DNA from: Wurfbainia villosa
Taxonomy: Eukaryota > Streptophyta > Magnoliopsida > Zingiberales > Zingiberaceae
Direction: 5' to 3'
DNA: 64,000 nucleotides
Assembly: GCA_025175895.1 (NCBI GenBank)
Contig: CM045993.1
Coordinates: 51,154,621 to 51,218,620 of the forward strand
The translations under genes were made by a program, and so were the position numbers. Below, in pieces: positions 44,015 through 55,484 of this stretch. Positions within the stretch are counted from its first letter, which is position 1. Each line of letters begins with the position of its first letter. The notes under the pieces are model-generated. The model did not search any database, was not told the origin of the DNA, and saw nothing but the letters and a program-made list of their open reading frames with translations.

Positions 44015-46083
44015 TGTAGGGAGTTACTTCGGAGGCTCATTGGCTCCCATGTCCCCGGATTAAAATTTTCACTAATGAAAGAATTAATCCGGATGGGATG
44101 AGCTTCCTTAGCACAACCATTTCGTCATCGTGCTAACAACTTGAGTGATTGCTTCAACAAACTAGTTGTTCAAGCAACACAACTCTTCTAGTTGGTTAGC
44201 CGCGGAAGAGACGACGGACGGATCGCCGGTTTTTGTGTTTGTCTTCGGGGTCCATGATTATACAATATATTTTCATACACACACATGTATAATCAAAACA
44301 TAAAAGAACATGCTCAGATCTGTAATTAAAGTTAAAAGAACTTTATACCTTACGATCTTCTACCGTATGTCCTATCCTTCTCGTGGACGACATGTGGACG
44401 AAGATCCTCCACGAGTAGAAGCCTTCTAGATCGTGTTCTTCCCTTCCTTGTCCGCTGCGAACAAAGAGAAGAACCAACAATTACCTATCCTTTCTAGAAT
44501 CGGCCACCAAATTAGGGAATTTGGTGCAACCACCGGCCAAGGAGCAAGTGGATGAAGCGCCGGCCAACTTGAAGAGGGGTTGCCGCCGGCCACCAAGGAG
44601 AAAGGGGGGAGGAAGAGCGCCGGCCACCAATGGAAGGAGAACCGCCGGCCAAGGAAGAAGGGAGAGGCCTCTAGGATGGGCGCCGACCAAGTCTTGATGG
44701 AGGAGGATGGGCGCCGGCAACAACTAGAAGGTAGAAGGTTTCCGCCCAAGCTTTTACTCAAAAACCCTAGCCGCCCAAAAACCCTAGCCGCCCACTTTTG
44801 GAAGAACCAAAACCCTAATTCCAATTCTATTAATTGCCGCCCAACCCTTAGCCATCTATATATAGAGTTGGGCCTAAGCCTCCTTTAATCTCCACCGTCA
44901 GATCTAGGGTTTTATCCCAACCGTCGGATCTAGGGTTTAATCCCAACCGTCGGATCTAGGGTTTCATCCCAACCGTCGGATCTAGGGTTTTATCCCAACC
45001 GTCGGATCTAGGGTTTAATCCCAACCGTCGGATCTAGGGTTTCATCCCAACCGTCGGATCTAGGGATTTAATCCCAACCGTCGATTCTAGGGTTTCATCC
45101 TAACCATCGGATCTAGGGATTTAATCCCAACCGTTGGTTCTAGGTTTTGTTTTACATTCTTGGATCTAGACTTCACAAGGATTATATTAGGCTACGATAG
45201 GGACCATAAGGAGGAGTTGGATCTTGGCCACCCGATGGATCGGAACCACACAAACTTGATCCATCAATGATGTTCCATTCCACTAGAGGATCATCATTGA
45301 ACTACCTCACCAACCACCATAAATCAATATGGGCTCCATATATTATTTGTACATTTATCTCCCCGTGTTTAAGATATCGAATGTCCGTCAATTAATTGAT
45401 TTACTGACCATCAATTAATTAACATCTAATTCCTCGAGTAGTACCACTCAACCTTATCATCATGTTGACTAAGTCAACCAGCTGGGTTTACATGATGAAC
45501 CTTATGAGCTCCTCAAGGGGACATCATCAACCTAATATATAGGACACGATTTCCTCCTATAATCAACGGCACACCATGTAAATAATATTATTTCCCAACT
45601 TACCGGGCATATTGATTTAATCCATCTAAATCTCACCCTCTGGTAAATCAAAGAAATAAACACTAAGTACATGTGCCCATTATTATATCGGGATTAAGAT
45701 CATGTACAACATAATATCCGAGGTCCGATTCAATTATGTAGTCAGCAACAAATTGAATCACCTCTATGTCGGTCCTGCTCAATACATCTAAGTGTACCAG
45801 TGTAACTCTATGTTCAAGAAAAAATAATACCAAGCTACACTACAACCATGCCAATGGTTTGTCCAAAACCATCTTGGTTGTGAGCCTCTACTTATATTTT
45901 ACAAGGGACTGATAACATGATCTTCTGTGCCACACCAAGCACCATGTTATCTACAATGTAAAATATTAGACAATATGCACACATATAATAAATATATAAA
46001 GTGCAAACAATGATCATGTGATTCTTATTTCAAAATAAAATGTTCATACAAAAAGAGCTAGGCTTTCAGTATACATTCCAACA
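44015..46083 (-). mobile_element. Solo LTR of the Copia-1 subfamily (2069 bp)
   Basis: Flanked by perfect duplication GTACT (44010-44014 and 46084-46088) with no internal region, so it is a product of LTR recombination. It has ten 27-bp units (44896-45144), TATA-like CTATATATA region (minus) at 44856-44864 and a U5 hairpin near 44150-44176 with one mismatch. Confidence 0.94.
44896..45144 (-). repeat. 27-bp minisatellite, ten units, solo LTR
   Basis: Units of CCGTCGGATCTAGGG followed by TTTTATCCCAA, TTTAATCCCAA or TTTCATCCCAA. These three variants recur in the same order twice, showing a higher-order triplet. Confidence 0.9.
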
Positions 46084-46176
46084 GTACTAAGGGAGGATAT
46101 CCCTAGTGAGTACCTAGTTAACCCAAGGAGCTCCAATAGGTATTGGGTTCCTAGAAGCGTGATTCCATCACACTAG

Positions 46177-47951
46177 ATGGGTTAGGTGGTGTCAATCTTA
46201 AGTGAATGGGTAGTTAACCTAAACATAACAAAGTTGACACTTTAGGGCATTTTCAAAGTGATGTGATACTTTGGAAATGAGGTTAGAATTTTGATCCTAA
46301 AGATTTTAGGATGTGCCAATAGAATTTGAGAATTATGAGAAATTGATCACAATTGACACGATTATGTTTAGATGTCATGGTGTGCCATTTTCGGGTTCTG
46401 GCACACTTGGGAGATTTAGGTTATTATGGAAAAGTTGGTAAATCTTAGAAAATGACAATTTGGGTTTAACACTTAGGTATTATATACCTTGTATTTTACA
46501 CTTGCCATGCTTTGTTTGTCTTGCCATGTCATGACATCATATTTCATTTAATCATATAAAATGTCATGATATTGTTTAGTTAAATGACATGCTTATACTA
46601 AAGTTGTATCTTTATGTTATGATATCATGATTATTGGTAATGCTTTATTTATGCTATCATTATATGCCATTATCATATCTCATGCATTTAGGATTAATTA
46701 AAATTTATTTAAGGATAATAACATGATTTGAAGTCCCATGATAAGGGAATCAAATAGAGTTGCCTAGAAAAATACATGAGACCTTAGATTAGAAAATAAC
46801 CAAAATCCACATCTCACATTAAATTGACATGTGTGTGTATTGATACACCTTAGACACATGTGAGATGCTAGAAAATGAGTTAAGTTCATGTGCTTATTTA
46901 GTACATCATATTGAACTTAGAACTCATTAAATGATAATGATAAATCATGAGGAAAGCTAATGTACAAGTTATGTACATCTAGCCCATAGACCATGGTTCA
47001 AAATAGATTTTCAAAAAATATTTTAAAATTATTTCAGAAAACCTTGGTGAAGTCTATCTTTTGATAGCAATCACCATTGATGAAGTTGATACAAAGTAGA
47101 CTTAAAACATTGAAAGTTTCAATGGTTTTGAACTTTGTATCAATCTCTCATTTTAATGGAAATGTTCATACAAAAGTATTTTTCACCCATTGTATTTGAT
47201 ATAAGTATTATACATATGAATTTTCGTGATTTTTCAAGTTATGTATAATTACTTATAAATTTTCAAAATTCACTTTTTATTTTTGATTTCTGCGTTTGCA
47301 GATATGAGTCGACTGCCGCTTGAGGGTAGTCGACTGATGTTAATGGTAGTCAACTAGTTGATGACCAAGTCGACTACTGGTGTTGATTTTGGCTGAACAA
47401 AGTTTGTTTAGCCATGTATCAGCTATGTTATTATACCCTAATGTCTCCTAATCCTAGGATATGTTTTGGAAAGCATTGGAAGGGTGAAAATTCATTGAAA
47501 ATAAATTATGAGAGCTGTTTAGGGTGAAAATCGAATTTTAAGGGAGGTGAAAGTTCAATGTTGAATCTTTACCCTTAATTTCGAATGTTTAGAGTTCCTA
47601 TTGGCTTAGGGTCTCTCCAAGGACGTTGTTGGTGCAATGGTCAAGGGGGACTTTAGGGGGAGATTATCCATCAAGAGATGATGGATGAATTTTTCCTCAA
47701 AGGGGGAGAGTTGGAGAATACTGAGGATTGCCTCTCATTTAGTGACATGTAATTTATCACTAGGAAGAGTGAAAGACATCCTAAATGTTTTGGACCAAGG
47801 GGAAGAATGTAATATCTCATTGGTATATGAGACATTGATACCCTTGGGGATAAACTTTTTGATGAATGTCAAAATTAAAAGGGGGAGAATTGATGACTTG
47901 AGTTAGGTAGCCTAACTCAAAGGTTTTGTCAAATATCAAAAAGGGGGAGAT
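46177..47951 (+). other. beta-3 3' non-coding tract
   Basis: No gene. Matches the beta-1 tract: palindrome ATGTCATGACAT near 46528, two-hairpin module 47046-47141, AGTCGACTG motifs (about 47307-47385), internal copy of the LTR start (47626-47638) and five polypurine tracts (near 47643, 47655, 47700, 47879 and 47940). Confidence 0.82.
47046..47141 (+). other. Two-hairpin module, beta-3 copy
   Basis: Hairpin 1 (47046-47075) is identical to beta-1. Hairpin 2 (47088-47141) starts GATACAAAGT and ends ACTTTGTATC, two pairs longer than the uninterrupted outer stem in beta-1. Confidence 0.65.
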
Positions 47952-48955
47952 TGTTGGTGCAATCGATCAAGGTCATGATTGACTAGACTCGAGTTTAACT
48001 CGAGTAGTATTTTGATGTTCGATAAAATAATTGACAATGTGATTGTCATGGAAAGTCCAAGAATGGTCTTGGCATTTGAGAAGTCCAAGTCATGTGTACT
48101 TGGAAGGTAAAGTCCTAGTCATGTGTACTTGGCAATGGAAAGTCCAAGTCATGGGTACTTGGCATGGAAAGTCCAAGCATGAGTCTTGGCAATGGTAAAG
48201 TCCAAGTCATGGGTACTTAGCAAGGAATGTCCAAAGGTATAGTCTTGGTGGCATACGCCCAAGCTGTGGTCTTGGCGGTGTAAAGTCCAAGTGAACTTTG
48301 GCGGTGAAAGTCTAAGTATGAATACTTGACATCTGGGAAGTCCAAGGGTGTGATATTGGTGGCATAAAGTCCAAGCTATAGTCTTAGCAGCATAAGTCCA
48401 ATGTTTGGTAGCATAAAGTCCAAGCGTGTGTCTTGGCAGCATAAGTACAAATATACCTTGGCAAAGTAGACCCGGTTAGCATGACAATAGCCGATGGAAG
48501 CACTTGAAGGCTAGCGTATGGATGAACAAGTCATAGATGACTTGGAGGGATTCGATAGGTGCGAGGCTAATGGAGATGCCTAGAAGGCTTAGGTCTAGGC
48601 TAAGGGTGGTCTATCAAGTATGAAAGGATCATACTGGGGTAAAACTCATGGTTGAGGTTTATTAGTCGACTGGGGTTATGGACCATTCAACTGTCTAAGT
48701 GTTTGACACTTGGCAACCTAGTAAACTTACATCAGTCGACTGGGATTATGATTAGTCGACTGGTCAAGTAGTCGACTTAGCTTCAAATTGCTCAGATGAA
48801 TCTTTGACAGTCAACTACTAGTTTTGGGCAGTCGATTAGTCTTGGACAGTCGACTGCCATGAAGGGTAGTCGATTGATTTAAGTGGACACGAGCACAAAA
48901 ACTTTTGTAGTCGAGTGGCCAATCGACTGTCTGGCATCAGTCGACTGCTGGTAAG
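47952..48955 (+). repeat. beta-3 3' LTR, first part (cut by alpha-3)
   Basis: Starts TGTTGGTGCAATCGATC. Minisatellite 48050-48440, palindrome array 48664-48950. Alpha-3 inserted at 48955/48956; GTAAG (48951-48955) is the expected duplication. The remainder is right of the window. Confidence 0.88.
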
Positions 48956-49857
48956 TGTTAGTGCAGTAGGCACCTGAATCGAACCTGAGTTTTGATCATA
49001 GCAAATATACAAAGTTAAGTTTATTTTGATATCTCATGAGCTAAATCAAGTGTGTAGGAATGCTAAGCTAAGCTGAAGGTTAGTGACACTCGGAGGGAAT
49101 CGTGGTGGTCGGGCGACACCGAGAGGACTTCGGAGAGAGCCAAATGACTCAGACCGGAAGCAAAGCTTCAAAGGTAAAGGTTGAGGTAAGCTCGTGTGAG
49201 TGAGTGTAAGTAAAGTTGTGTCCTCCGTATAGAGATGTCCTTAGGCGACGATCCGACCAAGACTTCCCATGGAAGGTCTAAGTTGAGATCGGATGGTAAA
49301 TGACCATCAAATTTACTTACATTAACTGCATTTTCGAGCTAACTCTTCATTGCAGCTGAAAACTCTAACAACAGTCGACTGCTAGCTATTGGCAGTCGAC
49401 TGTTGCCTCCATCAGTCGACTGCTAGGATTGATCAGTCGACTGATGGTCAAGGATCAGCATCAAGGAGAGTCAAAGCTTATCACCATTTCTCAAGGGCTA
49501 GGTGACATCACCTCATGAAACCTCATCTCAACGATTAGGGTTTCTCAAGGCTATAAAAGAAGGGGTTCTCCACACCATTTTCATTATTCTAAGTGCTCTC
49601 AATTTCTCCCATAACGCCGTGACTCTCCGATGATCCTACGACGATGAAGCATTGCCAAAATGCCGACGACCCGAGATCTTACTTCTAACTCCTTAGTTGT
49701 TGGAAATATTTGAAGTTCTCTTTTCAGTTTACTTGTTCTTAATTTACAGTTATGAGCTTTCATCGTAACGAGGAGAGAGGGATTGTCTCTCTACCTCGAG
49801 TATTCTTGTTCTTTTGTAAATCGTTAACTCCTACCTTCAACGAGGAGGAGTACTTTA
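48956..49857 (+). repeat. alpha-3 5' LTR, first part (cut by Copia-3)
   Basis: Starts TGTTAGTGCAG and matches the alpha LTRs in plus orientation. Palindrome motifs 49372-49445, then TATA box TATAAAAG (49552-49559). Copia-3 follows; the LTR resumes at 58977. Confidence 0.88.
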
Positions 49858-51692
49858 TGTTGGGCTTTTCCGGGCCGCAAAAACCGCTTTTTGCGTTGCG
49901 GAAACCCCGGAAGTCCCGGCCACGGATCCGTGCGAAGAAGTATTAAAACTAATTACATGTATGTGCTTACAAAATCCTCTAGATCTACCTTAGAACTAAG
50001 AGATAAGGATGTTACCCTTGATGCGATGCCCTTCGCAAATCCCGCTCGTCTAAAGTCCGCCGGAACTCGAGAGTGTCAAGTGCACACTCCTCTATGGTAT
50101 CCACACAAGCAATAGGTGGAAGAAAACTCAACCTTGAGTGTGCTAGCACTCCTTGGTTGGTTCGGCCAAAGAGAGGAAGGAGAGGGAGAGCTTGAGAGGA
50201 AAATTCCCAAGGAAGAAGATGAAGTAATGAGTGATTACTCACCAAATGAATTTTCACTCACATAACCCCCAAATGGTGGCCGGCCACTTCATGGAGGGGG
50301 AGTTACATGCATGCATGTAACTCCCATGACCCTTGGTCTCCTCATGATGTGGCACTAATTGAAAGTCAATGATGATGTGGAGCATCATCATTGGTCGCCA
50401 TGCCTAGTCATCATCATGACATGGCATTTGGTCAAGTCAAACTTGACCTTTCAACTTCCCTCTCAAGTCAAGTCAAACTTGACCTCTAATCTCCCATGGT
50501 TGATCAAATCTAACCACTTGACTCAAGTCAATTTAATATAATGAATCTCTATTCATTAATTTAAATTGATTTGATGAATCAAATCTCAATTAGACTCATT
50601 CAACACTTGAATCAACTTGAGTCTAACTCAATTAGTCTAATTTGGATTACTCTTAATCCAATTTGGTTCATCCCATGAACCTAATCCTCATGGTTCATCA
50701 TATGAACCTAATCTCCATCTAATTGCTCTCATGTGTGTGACCCTATAGGTTCTTGTAACGTTGGCAATGTCCCTAAACCGATTTAGGAATATAAGCAATG
50801 AGCGGTATCTAGCAACACATCATTGCTACCCAAGTTACAAGAATGTTGAGCTCCAACATCACCTTTGTGACTACTAATTGTGACTCTCACAATATGTGAC
50901 AATGTCCCTCTATCCTTGACATCTAGATTGACCAATCGAGGCATAGACCGTGTCATCCTCGTACAATCTAAATCTTGAACTCCAAGTAGACTCACTCTAA
51001 TCAAATGAGCTCAATATCTCATATTGACTCATTTGGGCATGGCCATGCACTTCGTGGTCTCACTCTATCAAGAATATCGATGTCACCCCCGTCATATAGG
51101 AGGGATAGATCCCATCTACATCACTCACATCCCTCCGCATAATTCGTTACATACCCAGTAATCGCCTTTATAGTCCACCCATTTACGGGTGACGTTTGAC
51201 GAAGCCAAAGTATGCAACTCCTTATGTAGGAACCATGGTGACTTCAGGTCTAAGGACTAATAGTCATACTAATAGCCACATGAGAAAGTATATGACACTC
51301 ATATAACGATCCATGATACTTTCTCATGGCGGGTCATTCAGTATACATTCTCCAATGCATCCCCATGTGTCAACTTGATATCTCATATCCATGACTTGTG
51401 AGATCAAGTCATCTTGTTGACCTACATGCTAGTCTCTATGCATTAATATTGTCCCTGAATGTTAATACTCGACTAGGAATGATTAAGAGTAGTGTTCTCT
51501 ATATCATCTCATTATCGATTCAACCAATCGATTGATATAGATAAGAACCTACTACTCAAGGACATTATTATATTTAGTTATTTGGCACCAATACAAGTAA
51601 ATATAATAACCATGCCTTTATAAATAGGAATATGATACAATAAAGTCCATACAACAATCATCACATGATTGGCTCTAGGGCTTTCACTAACA
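49858..51692 (-). repeat. Copia-3 3' LTR
   Basis: Contains a perfect 28-bp palindrome at 50298-50325 (central CATGCATG) and a cluster of TTGAC/GTCAA motifs at 50410-50535. The adjacent polypurine tract is the reverse complement of AATCTCCCACT (51691-51701). Confidence 0.92.
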
Positions 51693-51727
51693 ATCTCCCA
51701 CTAGCACTAGTGCCAATCATCGTAGTA

Positions 51728-54054
51728 TCAAATACCCAATGACCTAGTGTGACCATCATGCTTTTTCTGTGCCAAAGCCTTGGTCAAGGGATCTGCGATG
51801 TTAGCGTCTGTGGGTACTATGCAAATCTTCACATCTCCTCTATCGATAATCTCTCGAATAAGATGGAAGCACCGATATATTCGGCCTCTGTTGTAGAATC
51901 AGCAACTGTGTTCTGCTTGGAACTATTCCAGCTCACAGCGCCACCATTCAAGCAAAACACGAACCCTGACTGCGATCTATAATCATCCTGGTCAGTTTGG
52001 AAGCTGGCATCGCTGTAACCCTTTACAGCTAGCTCCTCTTCGCCTCCAAATATCAAGAAATATTCTTTAGTCCTTCTTAAGTACTTAAGAATATTCTTGA
52101 CTGCTATCCAGTGACGCTCACCTGGATCTGACTGGTATCTACTCGTCATGCTCAAAGCATACGAGACATCGTAGTACACAAAGATGGCGTACATGATAGA
52201 TCCTATAGCAGATGCGTAAGGGATCTTATCCATGCGGTCTCTCTCCTCTCTAGAAGAGGGACTTTGAGTCTTCGAAAGACTCACACCATGTGACATCGAC
52301 AGAAGTCCTTTCTTGGAATTCTGCATGGCAAACCGAAGTAATACCGTGTCAATGTATGTACTCTGACTTAGGCCAAGCAATCTCTTAGATCTATCTCTAT
52401 AGATCTTGATGCCTAGAATACAGGCTGCTTCACCTAAGTCCTTCATTGAGAAGCACGTCCCCAGCCAAGTCTTCACAGACTGTAGCGAAAGGATGTCATT
52501 CCCAATGAGTAGTATGTCATCCACATACAGTACAAGGAACACAACTGTGTTCCCATTAACCCTCTTGTAGACACAGGGTTCATCTTCATTCTTGATGAAA
52601 CCAAACTGTTTGATCGCATCATCGAATCGAAGATTCCAGCTCCGAGAAGCTTGCTTTAGCCCATAAATGGACCTTTGCAGCTTGCATACCTTCCCAGTAT
52701 GTTGTGGATCTACAAAACCCTCAGGTTGTGTTATGTACACATCCTCGAGTAAGTTTCCATTCAGAAACGCGGTTTTGACATCCATCTGCCAGATCTCATA
52801 ATCGTGGTATGATGCAATAGCAAGCAAGATCTGAATGGACTTAAACATCGCCACTGGAGAAAAGGTTTCATCATAGTCAATACCATGAATTTGCTTGAAA
52901 CCTTTAGCCACCAATCGGCCCTTATAGGTATGCGTAAGTCCATCCATGTCAGTCTTTCTCCTAAAGACCCACTTACACCCAATGGGTTTGACCCCTTCAG
53001 GTGGATCAACCAAAGTCCATACTTGGTTAGTGTACATGGATTCCATCTCGGATCTCATGGCATCTAGCCATTTCTCAGAATCTGGGCTCATCACAGCTTC
53101 CTGATAGGAGGTAGGCTCATTCTCAATGAGCATAACGTCATCATGGTCAGACAAGAGAAATGAGTATCTCTCAGGCTGACGACGTACCCTATCATACCTG
53201 CGAAGAGGTAGGTCTACTTGAACAGGTGGTTGTTCCACAACTCTTTGTGCAACAACCTCATCACCCATAACACTTTGTGGTTCCTGTTCAACCTCCATCA
53301 AGGCCTCAGTGCTATGGTCCTTATCTTGAATTTCTTCAAGATCGAAGGTACTCCCACTAGTTTTTCTAGAAACAAAATCCCTTTCTAGAAAAACCCCAGT
53401 CTTTGCCACAAACACTTTGTGCTGACTGGGAATGTAGAAGTAATATCCCTTTGTTTCCTTGGGATATCCAACAAAATAGCACCTATCGGATTTGGGTCCC
53501 AGTTTGTCTGAGACTTGACGTCGAACGTAAGCCTCACAACCCCAAATCCTCATAAAAGACATCTTGGGATTTTTCCCTGTCCATATCGTATATGGTGTCT
53601 TTACCACAGCCTTGGATGGTACACGGTTAAGGGTAAAGGCTGCTGTGTCCAGAGCATATCCCCAAAAGGATATAGGAAGATCTGTGTGACTCATCATAGA
53701 TCGTACCATATCCAATAGGGTACGATTCCTCCTTTCGGATACACCATTCCACTGTGGTGTTCCAGGAGGAGTGAGTTGGGATAGAATCCCACACTCAGCT
53801 AGATAGTCACGAAACTCCTGGCTAAGGTATTCACCACCTCGATCTGATCGAAGTATCTTAATACTCTTGCCAAGCTGGTTTTGTACTTCATTCTTGAATT
53901 CTTTGAACTTTTCAAAGGATTCAGATTTATGTGTCATAAGATACACATAACCATATCTACTGAAGTCATCAACAAATGTAATGAAGTACCTGTAACCACC
54001 TCTAGCAGCAACATTGAAAGGACCACATACATCACTATGTATAAGTCCTAACAA
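51728..54054 (-). pseudogene. pol: Copia-3 pol: integrase, reverse transcriptase, RNase H with an internal deletion
   Basis: 54054-51829 is open for 741 codons. Integrase core: DVCGPFNVAARGG, ILRSDRGGEYLS, NGVSERRNRT, then RIWGCEAYV. Reverse transcriptase: GCKWVFRRKTDMDG, MDVKTAFLNG, SIYGLKQASRSW, catalytic VLYVDDILLIG. RNase H begins at YSDASFQTDQDD and reaches ADSTTEAEYIGAS, where it runs out of frame into LFERLSIEEM. The correct frame then gives REIIDRGDVKICIV to ADPLTKAL. The middle of RNase H (roughly 60-70 residues with the third and fourth catalytic positions) is deleted. The His/Cys part upstream (54060-54200) is frameshifted. Confidence 0.92.
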
Positions 54055-54656
54055 ATGCTTGCTCTTTCGCTATGTCCACTAAAGGGAGTCTTGGTCATCT
54101 TGCCTAAAAGGCAAGACTCGCATGTCTCATATGATTCAAAATCAAATGAGTCTAAACCCATCCTTATGGAGCCGAGATAAGTTTACTCATTTATGACCTA
54201 AGCGACAATGCCAGAGATAGGTTTGTCTAACTCATTCGACTTGAACCTCTTGGTACTTATGTTATAGATAGGGCTCTAAGTCTAGAAAGTAGAGTCCGCT
54301 CATTAGAGGTGCACTACAATAGAACATATCATTTAAATAAACTGAACAACATTTGTTCTTTATTATAAATGAAAATCCTTTCTTGTCCAAACAAGAAACT
54401 GAAATGATGTTCTTAGTTAAGGCAGGCACATAACAACATTCATCTAATTCTAGTACAAGCCCAGGGGCATAGATAGATCATAAGTTCCTACAAAGAACAA
54501 AGAAAGAACTTTCCTCCATTGCCTACTCGTAGGTTCACCTCGCCTTTGTCAATGCCCTGCTATTTCTCGGCCCCTGCACATTGGTACAAATGTGAGATGC
54601 ACATCCGGTATCTAATACCCATGATGAAGAAATAGATAGATTGACTTCTATAACAT
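54055..54656 (-). pseudogene. pol: Copia-3 protease and pre-integrase region, decayed
   Basis: The protease site is readable as WVLDTGCASHIC (DTG at 54612-54604). Further on, the pre-integrase zinc-binding region (GHK..., CESC-like) is recognisable but broken by stops and frameshifts between 54060 and 54260. Confidence 0.75.
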
Positions 54657-55484
54657 TTATACCTGAAGTAGAAGTCTCACTTCTCTTCTTCTTAAGATCT
54701 TCCGTATGCCTTGCGATTCGCTTCCGATTGTCACCGCTTCCTTGCAGAAGAAGAAAGCCCCTTCCTTGGCTACCCCTCCTTTGGGTTTAAATTCTTTGCC
54801 TTTGCCCTTGGCTTGGGACTTTCCCTTACCTTTAGGCTTGCCCTTGCCTTTCTTCTTCTGCACCATCAAAATGGTGTCAGATTTACCCTTCTTAAGGTTA
54901 AGCTCGTGATTCTCAACATCTTTGAGCATCTCTCAATGGCTTATCAATTTCATTCATGTTATAATTCATGACAAATTGATTGAAGGCTTGTGGCAAAGAT
55001 TGCAAGATTAGGTCAGTGGCCAGCTCTTGGCCAAGTGGGAATCCCAGCCTTTGTAGGTTTTCTACGTACCCAATCATCTTGAGTACATATGTACCTACGA
55101 GAGTCCCTTCTTGCATTTTGGACCCAAATAATGCCTTAGAGACTTCATATATCTCATGCCTAGCTTGTCCTTGATATAGTTGACGAAGATGTCCAACCAT
55201 ATCATAAGCATTCATGAACTCGTGTTGCTTCTGAAGCTCAGAGTTCATGGTCGCGAGCATTAGACATGACACATCTAATGCATCATCTTGATGCTTCTTG
55301 TAAGCATCTTTGTCATTTCAAGGCATTGGCGGAGGTGCCTCGGAATGGGCTGCTCAGACGTCGACTTCCTTTCTTGGGTGAGAACAATTCTCAGGTTCCT
55401 GTACCAGTCCAGGAAATTTGCTCCATTGAGCTTGTCCTTCTCAAGGACAGATCGCAGAGAGAGAGTGTTCGTGTTGTTTGACAT
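54657..55484 (-). pseudogene. gag: Copia-3 gag, frameshifted
   Basis: Starts MSNNTNTLSLRSVLEKDKLNG with ANFLDWYRNLRIVLTQE (55484-55275), a copia Gag start. A shift near 55360-55275 leads to 55272-54913 with MNAYDMVGHLRQLYQGQARHE and LPQAFNQFVMNYNMNE. A third frame (54929-54657) carries a Lys/Gly-rich stretch and a damaged knuckle (FFCKEAVTIGSES, where His and the last Cys are lost). Confidence 0.88.

Larger units (their letters stand above)
41750..46176 (+). pseudogene. gag: beta-3 gag-only protein, interrupted by TRIM-3 and a solo LTR
   Basis: Starts MKEPSFKLGDEINTPPFYGD. Early stops at about 41948, 41967 and 42070 fall where beta-1 has Trp (TGG) or nearby codons. The first zinc knuckle is CFECREVGYNKSKCP (conserved His changed to Asn). 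The second is YFKYQQ-stop-GHYRTQCP. TRIM-3 interrupts after NLKKG, and the coiled coil resumes at 43563 (ENQALRSKLEKMEKTL). The solo LTR interrupts at 44014, and the end at 46089-46176 reads LREDIPSEYLVNPRSS and WVPRSVIPSH. Domain order as in beta-1. Confidence 0.87.
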
